Part shown: piece after piece, positions 18,253 through 27,169 of the stretch | Layout of the letters: each line of letters opens with the position of its first letter | Numbering within the stretch: position 1 is the stretch's first letter | NCBI GenBank assembly: GCA_016787525.1 | Contig: JAEUUP010000102.1 | Span: 1 to 64,000 of the forward strand | From: Saprospiraceae bacterium | GTDB lineage: Bacteria > Bacteroidota > Bacteroidia > Chitinophagales > Saprospiraceae | Reading direction: 5' to 3' | DNA: 64,000 bases | The notes under the pieces: model-generated | Database searches by the model: none | Seen by the model: the letters and a program-made list of their open reading frames with translations, nothing else | Told to the model about the DNA's origin: nothing | Position numbers and translations under genes: made by a program

Positions 18253-18288
18253 GATGCCCTCTCTCAAAGGAGTCCTTCAGACAGTATT
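18253..18288 (+). repeat. Long form of the dispersed motif (intergenic)
   Basis: Reads GATGCCCTCT, CTCAAAGGAGTCCTTCAGA, CAGTATT. On the complement: ATACTG, insert TCTGAAGGACTCCTTTGAG, AGAGGGC. Located between the barrel gene and the TonB-C-like gene; somewhat diverged from the consensus. Confidence 0.75.
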
Positions 18289-18313
18289 TTCTAACACTTT
18301 AAAACTCAAATCA

Positions 18314-18820
18314 ATGACATTTACTCAAAAAACAAGAAAGTTCTTTATTTTAGGATTGTTTTCCCTTGCGGTCACTTGCCTATTTGCTCAAGAAAAAGAC
18401 ACAACCATTTATCCTCTTGCAGCTGTCGAAGCCAAACCGCTTTATGAAGGCAAAGCCGACTCCGCTATTTATAGAGCGATTGGTCGCAATTTGCGAATGC
18501 CTATGAGTGTTCGTTATGAAGTCGGAACGGTTGGTCGCGTTTATATCAATTTTGTGGTTGATGAGCAAGGAACATTAGAACCAAACTCTGTTAGACTCTT
18601 AATGTTCGAGCCTGCCCCAACAGCCAAGAACCCAAAACCCAAACGGGTGATTGATGAAAAGCTACTGACCGCTGTTCAGATAGATTGTGTCGTAGAATCC
18701 AAGCGTGTGATAGGCTTATTGACCAACTGGACACCTGCTAAAATAGGCGGAAAAGGAGTCAGATGCACAATGACGCTGCCGATTTCTTTCAAAAATGAAG
18801 GGACTATCATCCAACGATGA
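18314..18820 (+). CDS. Secreted TonB C-terminal-domain-like protein
   Basis: A 168-residue protein; the start at 18314 gives a signal peptide (MTFTQKTRKFFILGLFSLAV, cut near LFAQ). The mature part resembles the TonB C-terminal fold: ADSAIYRAIGRNLRMP, VGRVYINFVVDEQGTLEPNSVRLL and a final GVRCTMTLPISF. That is the beta-alpha-beta pattern of stand-alone TonB_C proteins common in Bacteroidota, but it lacks a membrane anchor and Pro-rich linker, so it cannot energise a receptor by itself in the usual way. It lies immediately upstream of a convergent TonB-dependent receptor gene. A 7-C copy of the 10-mer (18828) begins 8 bp after the stop. Confidence 0.75.
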   Translation: MTFTQKTRKFFILGLFSLAVTCLFAQEKDTTIYPLAAVEAKPLYEGKADSAIYRAIGRNLRMPMSVRYEVGTVGRVYINFVVDEQGTLEPNSVRLLMFEPAPTAKNPKPKRVIDEKLLTAVQIDCVVESKRVIGLLTNWTPAKIGGKGVRCTMTLPISFKNEGTIIQR

Positions 18821-18905
18821 GCTGCCCCCCCTCAGTATCTTGCATCTCATTCTTTTGCTGTATGTTCAAATGGGTTTTCGGTCAAGTGTGATTGGCTTTA
18901 TACCT

Positions 18906-20885
18906 TTATCGCCACAGAAAACGGAGAGAAATACGGTATTCACGTCTCGGATTGGGATAAAAACGGATGACTTGATAGTCGGTATTGAACACATTGGTTA
19001 CTGCCAAACGAATATCCGTTTTGAATGACCATACTGAGGGGGTCGCACCGACAGAAAAATCTGCCAAAGAGAAGCCATTTGTCCAGTTGGACTTATCAAT
19101 TGCACCAAATCGGCGGCTTGATGCGGTTTGTTGCCATGAAGCATAGATTTTTTTATACTGAATCCAGCCACTCACGCTGCCTTTGTGGGCAGGAACGAAT
19201 AATTGCACGTTGCCGAGACCGTCGGTAGCGTGAACGAATTGATAATTTGCATTGATTTTATAGTCAAAAAGGCGGTTTGTGCCTTTAACACTCGTTAATA
19301 CCTCCAAACCACGCGATAGAAAGCGATTCACATTTGTAGGTCGCCACACACCGTTGTTTTGGGGTTGCCAAACGATGCGATTTTTCATATCAATATCGAA
19401 GAAAGTGAGGTGTGTTTGCCATTTTTGACTTGCCTTTCCCATTTTTAGGCTCAAACCCAATTCTTTTGACCAACCTTTTTCGGTTTCTAATTGTGGATTG
19501 CCGATTTCTGCCCAATACAAATCGTTGAAACTCGGTAGATTGACATTGCGAGACAATGACCCCCTCAGTATCAGAGGCGATACGGTCGAGTTTTCAGCCT
19601 TTTTAGGCATTTCTGAATTAGTTGTTTTTGAAGTAAAAAACTCAAACAACTTTTTTTCAAAACCCAAAGCGAAAGTTGTGGGTTGCCATTGCTGGGCAGC
19701 GTATTCCTGTCGCACATTAGCGGTGAAAACAGCCCAATTTGTCGCCCAAGAGTCGTTGATGAACACGGCAAAACGCGTCCTTTCATGATTTTGCAGATAG
19801 TTTGAGTTGTTTGACACATCTTTTGTGGCATTCAATCCCGCACGGAATCGGTGTTTTTCAGAAAAATCGTGGTTCAGTTCCATTTCCCCAATCCACGACT
19901 GACAATTGTTGCGGCTGTTTTTGATAACATCGGATTCATAATGGTTTTTATCAAAAACAAATGCCCCCCTCAGTTTGAAATAAGTCTTTTTGAAGAAATG
20001 CGTCCATTCATTCACCAAGCGATTAGCCGAATCTTGATACATAGCATTGTCATTTCGAGCCGTCATGGTCGGTGTGACTTCGCGATTATTGCTGCTACGC
20101 CAATAGTTTATCTTCAAAAAGTCGTTGGGCGTTAATTCTGCAAAGATATTAGCCGTAATGTTTTGCATTTTATAAGCCGCATTTTGAGCGCGTTGCAGTG
20201 GTTGCCCAATATCAGCCGTATTTCGGAACAAAAAATCATTTTCTGCCGCTTGTTGCGCCCATCGCACAGAGCCACTTATCTTATTTTGGCTGTAATTCAC
20301 CAGACCATCCCAACTCTGAAAGCCAAAACTGCCTTGTGCATATGCCATTTGAGCCTGAAAACCTTGTGTTTTGGGCTTTTCATTGTCCAAATAGATGACA
20401 CCACCGATTGCACCCGACCCAAACAGCGCGGAATTGCCGCCCAATTTGACATCAATGCGTTGCACAGCACCCATATCGAGCAAAGCCATGTCGTTCAAGC
20501 CATTCAAAGGGTTTTGGATATTGATGCCATTCCACAAAACGGCGGTGTGATTGGCTGCCATGCCGCGTGTTGCCACACTTGCCAAACCTGAACCATAAGT
20601 ACGGATACTGAGGGGGGTCTCTGATTGCAAAAAGTCATTAAGTTGCCTCGATGTGTAGAAACTGAGCGTTTGACTATCGCTTTGCCATTGGGTTTGACCT
20701 ATCGAGAAGCGGTTGAAACGCTGCGCAGTGATTTCGGCAGAAGGCAAATGTCGGATAGAATCGTTCTGAGCCTGCATTTTATGCTCAGAAAAGAAGAGAA
20801 TTAGTATAGAAAGAACAAAAATAGGATGAGAGGACTGGGGAAATACGCCCATTCGATAAGCCAAAGAAGTAAAACGCTCTTTCAT
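18906..20885 (-). CDS. TonB-dependent outer-membrane receptor, BtuB-like
   Basis: A 659-residue receptor. After a signal peptide it has the plug domain (LPSAEITAQRF, then LSIRTYGSGLASVATRGMAANHTAVLWNGI and LGGNSALFGSGAIGGVIYL), then a barrel of aromatic-rich strands ending in YRISLRFLWR, the usual terminal Arg/aromatic strand. The plug resembles the BtuB/cobalamin and siderophore receptor group; the ligand is not provable from sequence. There is no carboxypeptidase-like N-domain, so it is not of SusC type. A perfect -7 element TACCTTTG (complement of 20890-20897) lies so close to the ATG at 20885 that the true start may be the next Met at 20852 (MGVFPQSS). 10-mer copies at 19032, 19561 and 20606, with a near-match at 19976, encode TPSV, LRG, TPLSI and LRG. 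Confidence 0.9.
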   Translation of the reverse strand: MKERFTSLAYRMGVFPQSSHPIFVLSILILFFSEHKMQAQNDSIRHLPSAEITAQRFNRFSIGQTQWQSDSQTLSFYTSRQLNDFLQSETPLSIRTYGSGLASVATRGMAANHTAVLWNGINIQNPLNGLNDMALLDMGAVQRIDVKLGGNSALFGSGAIGGVIYLDNEKPKTQGFQAQMAYAQGSFGFQSWDGLVNYSQNKISGSVRWAQQAAENDFLFRNTADIGQPLQRAQNAAYKMQNITANIFAELTPNDFLKINYWRSSNNREVTPTMTARNDNAMYQDSANRLVNEWTHFFKKTYFKLRGAFVFDKNHYESDVIKNSRNNCQSWIGEMELNHDFSEKHRFRAGLNATKDVSNNSNYLQNHERTRFAVFINDSWATNWAVFTANVRQEYAAQQWQPTTFALGFEKKLFEFFTSKTTNSEMPKKAENSTVSPLILRGSLSRNVNLPSFNDLYWAEIGNPQLETEKGWSKELGLSLKMGKASQKWQTHLTFFDIDMKNRIVWQPQNNGVWRPTNVNRFLSRGLEVLTSVKGTNRLFDYKINANYQFVHATDGLGNVQLFVPAHKGSVSGWIQYKKIYASWQQTASSRRFGAIDKSNWTNGFSLADFSVGATPSVWSFKTDIRLAVTNVFNTDYQVIRFYPNPRREYRISLRFLWR

Positions 20886-21076
20886 AGCACAAAGGTAGGG
20901 ATTAAATAGGACACAGCCGCTTCTCTAAACGGGAAATACTGAGGGGTATAGGAATTTAGCTCTAAATTAATCTGTTTATTTATTTGTATTTGAAAATTTT
21001 AATTACTTTCGTTGTGACAAGTGATTTTTTAGTCTAATTTTTGGCTCTTATTTATTTACAAAACTCTTTTTGACTT

Positions 21077-21889
21077 ATGAACTTTTCGTATTTCACGCAT
21101 TTTCTTCCACAAGTTGCCATGATGTATTTGCCTAAAATTGCCATGGCTTTGTTGACACTCCTGATAGGTCTTTGGGTGATTGGTTGGGTGACTCGAATTA
21201 TGGACAATGGTATGCAAAAACGCGGTTTGGACAATACTATCAGACCTTTTTTGAGTTCGTTGATGAGCGTTGGTTTGAAAGTGATGTTGCTCCTGAGTGT
21301 GGCGAGTATGTTTGGCATTGAAACAACTTCGTTTATTGCTATTTTTACAGCCTTGGCTTTTGCTGTTGGTACGGCATTGTCAGGTAGTTTGGGGCATTTT
21401 GCCAGTGGTGTCCTCCTTTTGATTTTCAGACCGTATAAAGTCGGTGATTTGGTGAGTATTGGTGGCGGACAAACAGGCAAAGTGTCGGAAATTCAAGTAT
21501 TTAATACGATATTATTGACTACTGATAACAAAAAAATCATCATTCCGAATGGTGTTGTCACCAGTAATATTATGACAAACATCTCTGGACAAGGGCAGAT
21601 ACGTGTGGACATGCTTTTTCATGTAGCAGAAACAGAAGATATTGATAAAGTGCGCGCTTGTATTCAAAAAGTAGCGGATGAATCGTCGTTGGTACTGAAA
21701 ACGCCACCAGTTGATATTTATGTGAATAATCTTCCGACAGGTTCAATTGAGTTTTTGGTACGCCCATGGTGCAACAGTGACGATTATTGGGACGCTTATT
21801 TTTATATGAAAGAAGGTATCAAGCGGTCTTTCAACAAAGAGGGCATTGAAACACCTAAGTCGGGTTTGGAAGTGTATTTGAATAAATAG
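21077..21889 (+). CDS. Small-conductance mechanosensitive channel, MscS family
   Basis: A 270-residue inner-membrane channel of near-canonical MscS size. Three membrane segments lie within residues 12-115; the pore-lining third helix carries the Ala/Gly pattern AFAVGTALSGSLGHFASGVLLLIFRP, followed by the beta domain signature YKVGDLVSIGGGQTGKVSEI and NKKIIIPNGVVTSNIMTN. The C-terminal alpha/beta domain ends near GLEVYLNK. It releases solutes on hypo-osmotic shock. It is flanked by a bidirectional terminator and has no dispersed 10-mer inside. Confidence 0.94.
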   Translation: MNFSYFTHFLPQVAMMYLPKIAMALLTLLIGLWVIGWVTRIMDNGMQKRGLDNTIRPFLSSLMSVGLKVMLLLSVASMFGIETTSFIAIFTALAFAVGTALSGSLGHFASGVLLLIFRPYKVGDLVSIGGGQTGKVSEIQVFNTILLTTDNKKIIIPNGVVTSNIMTNISGQGQIRVDMLFHVAETEDIDKVRACIQKVADESSLVLKTPPVDIYVNNLPTGSIEFLVRPWCNSDDYWDAYFYMKEGIKRSFNKEGIETPKSGLEVYLNK

Positions 21890-21940
21890 ATTTTCACAGT
21901 TGTTTCTGAAGGTAGAATAGCCTGTTTTGAAATCATTTCA

Positions 21941-21971
21941 GGTTTCGGACACTTTTAAAGTGTCCGAAACC
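21941..21971. terminator. Bidirectional terminator hairpin
   Basis: Near-perfect stem GGTTTCGGACACTTT / AAAGTGTCCGAAACC between the convergent mscS and GNAT genes. Confidence 0.75.
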
Positions 21972-21994
21972 TTGCCAAAGCCTCATCCTGTTAT

Positions 21995-22480
21995 TTAGAG
22001 CTTTCGGTACATAATATAAGCGTTTGTTAAACCCAAACTTTGGTGTTGAAACGCTTCGGGGATCTCGCCGATGATAGAAAAGCCCATTTGTTGCCACAAT
22101 TTGACCGCCCGCTCGTTGCTTTTTATCACAATATTGAATTGCATCGCCAAATAACCCAAGCGTTTGGCTTCTTCCAACGAAAAAGCGCACATTTTGCGTC
22201 CAATACCTTGTCCAAATGCATGAGGTGCAGTCATATAACCTGCATTAGCGACATGTGAACCCAAGTCTGGTTGATTGTCTTTAATGATAAATGTCCCGAC
22301 AATTCGATTATCGGATTCCGCTACATAGGTATGCTTGTCGGGAGCGAGCCAGTAAGCGAGCATTTTTTCTTTAGGCGTTTGAGGGTCGAATGTATAAGTA
22401 TCGCCTGCTGTAATCACTTCTCGAATGATGTCCCAAATGTCTTCGGCATCTGATAAATGCGCTTTTCTGATGTTTAACAT
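21995..22480 (-). CDS. GNAT-family N-acetyltransferase
   Basis: A 161-residue cytosolic acyltransferase. It starts with MLNIRKAHLSDAEDIWDIIRE (strand 1/helix 1), has YVAESDNRIVGTFIIKDN, the acetyl-CoA pyrophosphate-binding motif A as GQGIGRKMCAFSLEEAKRLG (about 98-117), then FNIVIKSNERAVKLWQQMGF and a final YIMYRKL. The domain covers the full length. The substrate is unknown; the overall pattern is like aminoglycoside or phosphinothricin-type or general GNATs with an N-terminal RxAxxxD. Convergent with mscS. Confidence 0.9.
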   Translation of the reverse strand: MLNIRKAHLSDAEDIWDIIREVITAGDTYTFDPQTPKEKMLAYWLAPDKHTYVAESDNRIVGTFIIKDNQPDLGSHVANAGYMTAPHAFGQGIGRKMCAFSLEEAKRLGYLAMQFNIVIKSNERAVKLWQQMGFSIIGEIPEAFQHQSLGLTNAYIMYRKL

Positions 22481-22499
22481 AAATGAAAATGTTTTTTTA

Positions 22500-22660
22500 G
22501 AAGCTGTTTGAGTTAATATTTTTTGATAGAAATTGAATTGTTTTTAGTCGAGTTAGACTTTAATTTTTGAAACATATAGGGACATACGTTGAGAGAATTT
22601 AAGTTTAAGTCGGCTGAAAAGAAACGATTTATTACGAATAATATTAACTCAAACAGCTTC
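22500..22660. mobile_element. MITE with 21 bp terminal inverted repeats and TTA target duplication
   Basis: Left end GAAGCTGTTTGAGTTAATAT (plus T) at 22500-22520, its perfect complement at 22640-22660, 161 bp overall, AT-rich, non-coding. It is flanked by TTA (22497-22499) and TTA (22661-22663), the right one being the stop codon (TAA on the minus strand) of the phosphatase gene. Size, perfect ends and a 3 bp duplication fit a miniature inverted-repeat transposable element mobilised in trans. Confidence 0.75.
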
Positions 22661-23344
22661 TTACACTTTATCCAACCTATTTTGAGCGTACAGTTTATTG
22701 TTAGTCAAGTCTGCTGCCACTAAATGCCCGCCTTTGAAAACGCAACCACCGTCGAGATTCAAAGCGGGATAAGAAAAGAGTTTATCGTTGAGGAGTTGGT
22801 CAAATTGGATTTGAATGTCTTTCCAACTGATGGGTGTATGCCCGTGAACAATGATGCGTCCATTGAGCCACCGATGGTTGATGTCGGGATAATAGTTACG
22901 AATCCAGAGGAAAGCGTGTTCGTCTTTGAAAGGGTTAGGGTCGCTGAAATCCAATCCTGCATGAACAAAAATATAGGATTCGTCATGTAAAATGATGTCT
23001 AATGAATTGAAAAAAGGCACATACTCTATGATACTATCCCCAAAACTGTTTAAAGTAGCTTGTCCGCCTGCCCATAAAGCCCAATTTTCGAGTACAGATA
23101 TGTGACTATCTGGGTTGAGTGCATTGAGCATGATTTCTTCGTGGTTGCCTTTCAGCGTGCGTACGTTGTAGCCGTCTGACTTTAAGTTTATAATGGTGTC
23201 AATCACTCCTTTTGAATCAGGACCGCGGTCAACATAATCGCCCAATAAGGTGAGTTCATCGTCTTTGTTCAAACCGATGGTGTCGAGGAGTTTTAAAAAG
23301 GTTTTGTTACAACCGTGAATGTCGCCAATGGCTAATCTTCTCAT
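22661..23344 (-). CDS. PPP-family serine/threonine protein phosphatase / metallophosphoesterase
   Basis: A 227-residue enzyme with all PPP metal motifs: GDIHG (about 7-11), GDYVDRGPDS (about 35-44), KGNHEE (about 66-71), a later HAGLD and VHGHTPISW. Size and motif order match bacterial PrpA/PrpB-type phosphatases that use two Mn or Fe/Zn ions to remove phosphate from proteins or nucleotides; the in vivo substrate is unknown. Start set at 23344 (MRRLAIGDIHG), where the metal motif begins almost at once; a frame extension to 23368 adds a poly-Lys/Ile leader. Its stop codon is part of the TTA duplication of the adjoining MITE. No dispersed 10-mer inside. Confidence 0.92.
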   Translation of the reverse strand: MRRLAIGDIHGCNKTFLKLLDTIGLNKDDELTLLGDYVDRGPDSKGVIDTIINLKSDGYNVRTLKGNHEEIMLNALNPDSHISVLENWALWAGGQATLNSFGDSIIEYVPFFNSLDIILHDESYIFVHAGLDFSDPNPFKDEHAFLWIRNYYPDINHRWLNGRIIVHGHTPISWKDIQIQFDQLLNDKLFSYPALNLDGGCVFKGGHLVAADLTNNKLYAQNRLDKV

Positions 23345-23359
23345 GATTTTTTTTTGATA

Positions 23360-23395
23360 AAAAATCATAGGGAGATTTCAAATCTCCCTATGATT
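23360..23395 (-). terminator. Rho-independent terminator of BNR-repeat gene
   Basis: On the minus strand, ATCATAGGGAGATTT pairs with AAATCTCCCTATGAT, followed by six T. It sits 11 bp after the stop of the BNR gene and just before the phosphatase gene. Confidence 0.85.
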
Positions 23396-23405
23396 AGACT
23401 GTAGG

Positions 23406-26400
23406 TTAATTTTTCCACTCAATCTCACGTCCGGGTGTGTAAGGTGCTTCGGCTTTTTCGAGAGCCGATTCGATACTTTTCAAAGTCTCTTTTACACTTT
23501 TCAAGTCAGAAATAATTTGACTGGTTTGTTTAGAAGCAATATCAAAACTGGCTTTTTGTGCATTGGAAGGGGCTGCTGTTGATGTCCACAATGCGCCTTG
23601 AATGTCGCCCACACGTCCATTTACTGAGGGGGGTGTTTCAAACTCGCGTCGTGCTAAAGTGGCATCACCAATGAGCAAACGAGAGATGTCGGTCATGCGT
23701 TTTTCCAATTGATAGATTTGGTTGTGGGTTTCTAAACTCACTTTGGGTGCGTCAATCACTGCCAGTTTGATAAGGCGTAAGCGGTTGTTGATGTCGCCCA
23801 TGTATTGATTCACGCCGCCCAAAGCGCGACGCAAATCTGTGACTTTTTTACAAAAAACATCGTATTCTTTTTTGTCTTTTGCCGCCAAAGTATTGTTGTT
23901 CAACGCCACACATTTGAATGACTGAGGGGGTACTAAAGAGGTGTAAACGCCATCAACGAATTGATGCAAAGCGACTTTGTATGTACCAGGCATCGCCAAA
24001 TAACCTGTTTCGAGACTCGAAAACATATTTTCAGGGTCGAGTGTGCCAATGCTACCCGCGGGAGCTGTTGCTGCATAACGGAAATCCCACACAATGCGTT
24101 GCACACCTTTTTTAGCAGGTGCTTTGAGGCGACGAACCACTTCGCCACTTTCATCTGTGATGGTGAATAAGAGATAAGGCTCTGGTTGAATATCCTCTAA
24201 ACGCATGGTATCTACTGAGGGGTAATAGACATTTTCGCCTTTTTTTATTTTTTCTTTTTCCATGTCGCGGCGTTTGTCTTTGGCCGTTTTCAAATCTTCT
24301 TTTAGGTAATAAGTGAAAACAGCCCCGACTTGTGGATTGGGCGATGCAAAATGGCTTTCGCCCAAATGTCCTTTGCCACGCACACCCAACGGCATGGATT
24401 CAACAAACATTAAAGCATCTTTGACAGGGAAAATGTGGGCGTTTTTATTGATAACATCTTCTTTTTTGATGCTACGCAAAGGTGTATAATCATCTAGAAT
24501 ATAGAAACCACGTCCAAAAGTGGCTATCACCAAATCATTTTCACGTCTTTGAATATCCAAATCTTTAACAGCAATAGTTGGCAAACCCGCTTTGAGTTGT
24601 GTCCATGTTTTGCCGCCTTCGGCTGTGAAAAACAGACCGAACTCCGTACCAACAAACAATAAATCGCGGTTCACATGGTCTTCTGCAATGGTGTACGATG
24701 TGCCACGCTCAGGCAAATTACCTGTGATAGCCGCCCATGTTTTGCCGCCATCTGTACTTTTGAACACATAAGGTTTGAAATCGCCATAACGATGGTGGTT
24801 GAAGCAGGCATACACCACATTTTTGTCGTGTAACGAAGCGACAATTTGATTCACATATGTGCGCTCAGGTACACCAGCGATGTTATCTACTTTTGTCCAT
24901 GTTTTGCCGCCATCGGTGGTGAATTGAATCAAACCATCGTCTGTGCCTGCCCACAAAAGGTTTTCATCGAATTTGGATTCGGCAATTGTCGTGATATTGC
25001 CATAAATATCGGTTGAAGCATTCTTTGCCACAGCGTCCATACTTTGCACACGACCCATGATAGGCAATTTGTTGCGGTCGAGTTGACGGGTCAAGTCGGG
25101 GCTGATGACTTGCCAAGTGTCGCCTCTGTCGTCGCTGCGGAACACTTTATTGCCTGCAAAATACACCCTTGTATTACTGTATTGCGACACAAATACGGGC
25201 GAATCCCAATTGAAACGATAGGCGGCTTCACCGTCTCTTTCGACGGGCTTGATGCTGACACTTTCGCCACTTTTGCGGTCGTAGCGCACCAAACCACCGT
25301 ATTGCGATTGTGCGTAAATAACATTCGGGTCTTTCCAGTCCACCGCCGACTCAAAACCATCGCCTACGGAAGTCACATACCATTCTGCATTGGCAACACC
25401 ATTGGCAGAAGTGGTGCGCGAAGGGCCGCCGAGACTGAAATTATCTTGTGTGCCACCGTGAACACTGTAAAAAGGCAAATCATTGTCCGTCGTTACTTTG
25501 TAAAATTGTGTAATCGGCAAGTTTTCTTTGAAATGCCACGATTTACCTTTGTCATAACTTTCGTAAATGCCACCATCGCAACCGACGATATAGTGATTGG
25601 TGTCGTTTGGATTGATCCAAATCACATGATTGTCCACGTGTTTCCACATTTCACCGACTCGTTTCATGGTTTTGCCACCGTCATCGGAAGTCATAAAGAA
25701 CATATCGGTGATATAAATCTTGTCCACATTCTTTGGGTCGCAGAAGATTTCTTGATAGTAGTTGCCCGAAGTGGAAAAGTCGTTCATTTTTGTCCAACTT
25801 GCACCACGGTCTGTTGAACGAAACACACCACCTTTGCGGTCTTGTGCTTCGATGACTGCATAAAGCACATCGGGATTGACAGGCGACATGGCTAAACCAA
25901 TACGACCCAATTCTACTGAGGGGATGCCATTGGTGAGTTTGTTCCAAGTCGTGCCACCATCTGTACTTTTATAAATAGCTGATTCTGGACCGCCACTGAC
26001 ATAAGTAAATACATGACGCATCCGTTGATGTGCTGCGGCATAAATGATATTGGGATTGCGCGAGTCAATCAACACCTCGTTGCAACCCGTATATTGACTG
26101 ATATTCAGTACTTGCTTCCAAGTTTTGCCGCCGTCGGTTGTTTTGTAAATGCCGCGTTCGCCTCCTGCTGCCCAGACGGGGCCATAAACAGCTACGAAAA
26201 CCTCATCACTGTTTTTAGGATTCACGGCAATCATACCGATGTGTTCGGAGGCTTTTAAACCCATGTTTTTCCATGTTTTGCCGCCATCTTCCGATTTATA
26301 AATGCCATCACCATAACCTACGACACGTTGATTGTTGTTTTCGCCCGAACCAACCCATACCACATTGGGATTGTTGGGGTCAAGCGTGATACAACCGATT

Positions 26401-26702
26401 GAAAATGAGCCTTGTTCATCGAAAATAGGTTGGTAAGAAATGCCACGATTCGTTGTTTTCCAAACACCACCTGCGGCAGCGGCAACATAATATTCATTGA
26501 TGTTTTGTGGATTGACAGCGATGTCCACCACACGACCTGATGTGGTAGCGGGCCCGATACTGCGGAATTTCAAACCACTATACGTTGAAGATTCTTGGGC
26601 GGGATCTTTTTTGGCATCTGTTTTTGCCGCATTTTGGGCTGAAATACTGAGGGGTAGTACGACACAAAGTGCTACCCAAAGAGTTTGTAATCTGGCTTTC
26701 AT
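23406..26702 (-). CDS. Exported BNR/sortilin-type beta-propeller protein ('glycosyl hydrolase'-like)
   Basis: A 1098-residue protein. The start at 26702 gives the signal peptide MKARLQTLWVALCVVLPLSISAQ. Residues about 50-720 contain many Asp-box repeats (GGVWKTTNRGISY, SEDGGKTWKN, KTTDGGKTWKQ, KSTDGGTTWNK, RSTDRGASWTK, RSDDRGDTWQ, TTDGGKTWTK and others), building one or two beta-propellers as in sialidase and sortilin (VPS10) families. The C-terminal 350 residues hold an Ig-like region (VRRLKAPAKKGVQRIVWDFRY) and a helical tail. No T9SS tail is visible, so it may stay periplasmic or be exported another way. Proteins of this architecture are widespread in Bacteroidota and often annotated as glycosyl hydrolases, but catalytic residues cannot be assigned. 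10-mer copies 23622, 24213, 25914, 26645 plus a near-match at 23920. Confidence 0.87.
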   Translation of the reverse strand: MKARLQTLWVALCVVLPLSISAQNAAKTDAKKDPAQESSTYSGLKFRSIGPATTSGRVVDIAVNPQNINEYYVAAAAGGVWKTTNRGISYQPIFDEQGSFSIGCITLDPNNPNVVWVGSGENNNQRVVGYGDGIYKSEDGGKTWKNMGLKASEHIGMIAVNPKNSDEVFVAVYGPVWAAGGERGIYKTTDGGKTWKQVLNISQYTGCNEVLIDSRNPNIIYAAAHQRMRHVFTYVSGGPESAIYKSTDGGTTWNKLTNGIPSVELGRIGLAMSPVNPDVLYAVIEAQDRKGGVFRSTDRGASWTKMNDFSTSGNYYQEIFCDPKNVDKIYITDMFFMTSDDGGKTMKRVGEMWKHVDNHVIWINPNDTNHYIVGCDGGIYESYDKGKSWHFKENLPITQFYKVTTDNDLPFYSVHGGTQDNFSLGGPSRTTSANGVANAEWYVTSVGDGFESAVDWKDPNVIYAQSQYGGLVRYDRKSGESVSIKPVERDGEAAYRFNWDSPVFVSQYSNTRVYFAGNKVFRSDDRGDTWQVISPDLTRQLDRNKLPIMGRVQSMDAVAKNASTDIYGNITTIAESKFDENLLWAGTDDGLIQFTTDGGKTWTKVDNIAGVPERTYVNQIVASLHDKNVVYACFNHHRYGDFKPYVFKSTDGGKTWAAITGNLPERGTSYTIAEDHVNRDLLFVGTEFGLFFTAEGGKTWTQLKAGLPTIAVKDLDIQRRENDLVIATFGRGFYILDDYTPLRSIKKEDVINKNAHIFPVKDALMFVESMPLGVRGKGHLGESHFASPNPQVGAVFTYYLKEDLKTAKDKRRDMEKEKIKKGENVYYPSVDTMRLEDIQPEPYLLFTITDESGEVVRRLKAPAKKGVQRIVWDFRYAATAPAGSIGTLDPENMFSSLETGYLAMPGTYKVALHQFVDGVYTSLVPPQSFKCVALNNNTLAAKDKKEYDVFCKKVTDLRRALGGVNQYMGDINNRLRLIKLAVIDAPKVSLETHNQIYQLEKRMTDISRLLIGDATLARREFETPPSVNGRVGDIQGALWTSTAAPSNAQKASFDIASKQTSQIISDLKSVKETLKSIESALEKAEAPYTPGREIEWKN

Positions 26703-26756
26703 TAAGCATTGATTTTGTAAATGAATGAGATTGAGTTTGATGAATGACATAAAGAA

Positions 26757-26764
26757 CAAATGTA
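26757..26764 (-). promoter_or_regulatory. Candidate -7 element TACATTTG
   Basis: On the minus strand TACATTTG matches TAnnTTTG, 54 bp before the BNR-repeat gene start. A -33 element at 19 bp is not clear, although TTTG occurs 13 bp upstream. Confidence 0.45.
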
Positions 26765-27169
26765 GGAAATAAGGTTGCAAATTTGGTGAAAAGCCGTTTA
26801 AGGTTTACAGTTTTTGAAAGCACAAACAGGTTGCTGCAATGAAAATAAGTCTTTTTTAGAAAGAATGACTATTTCAAATGCTTAAAAACTGTTTTAATGT
26901 CTAAAATGGAGATGAAGCGATACCCCTCAGTATTATCTCTGCGCGAAGATTTGTTGCGCCGATTGCAAACGATTTGATATTGACCGACCTTTCTAGAATT
27001 TCTTCGGTAAGAAAAACCATAGCTTCGGACAGAAAACGCCTATGTTCGTCCTCGACCATTTGGAAACACCTGCTCTTGCTCGCCATATTTGTATCAGAAA
27101 AGGACAGAGTGTCCATCTGTAAAACACCATTTTACCAAATCGTTTTTTAAAACAATTTATCATTTTCTA
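26765..27169. other. Intergenic stretch, no supported gene
   Basis: Contains one 10-mer copy (26923). A 71-codon minus-strand frame (26901-27116) is open but matches nothing I recognise and has no clear promoter. AT-rich leader of the protease gene at the right end. Confidence 0.5.

Noticed and set aside
20886-21076. Cobalamin riboswitch upstream of the BtuB-like receptor
   Set aside because: No B12-box-like sequence or long leader; the -7 element lies directly at the start codon.
26901-27116. Minus-strand 71-codon frame upstream of the M43 protease gene
   Set aside because: No recognisable family, promoter or neighbour logic; contains a 10-mer copy near its 3' end and overlaps the protease leader.
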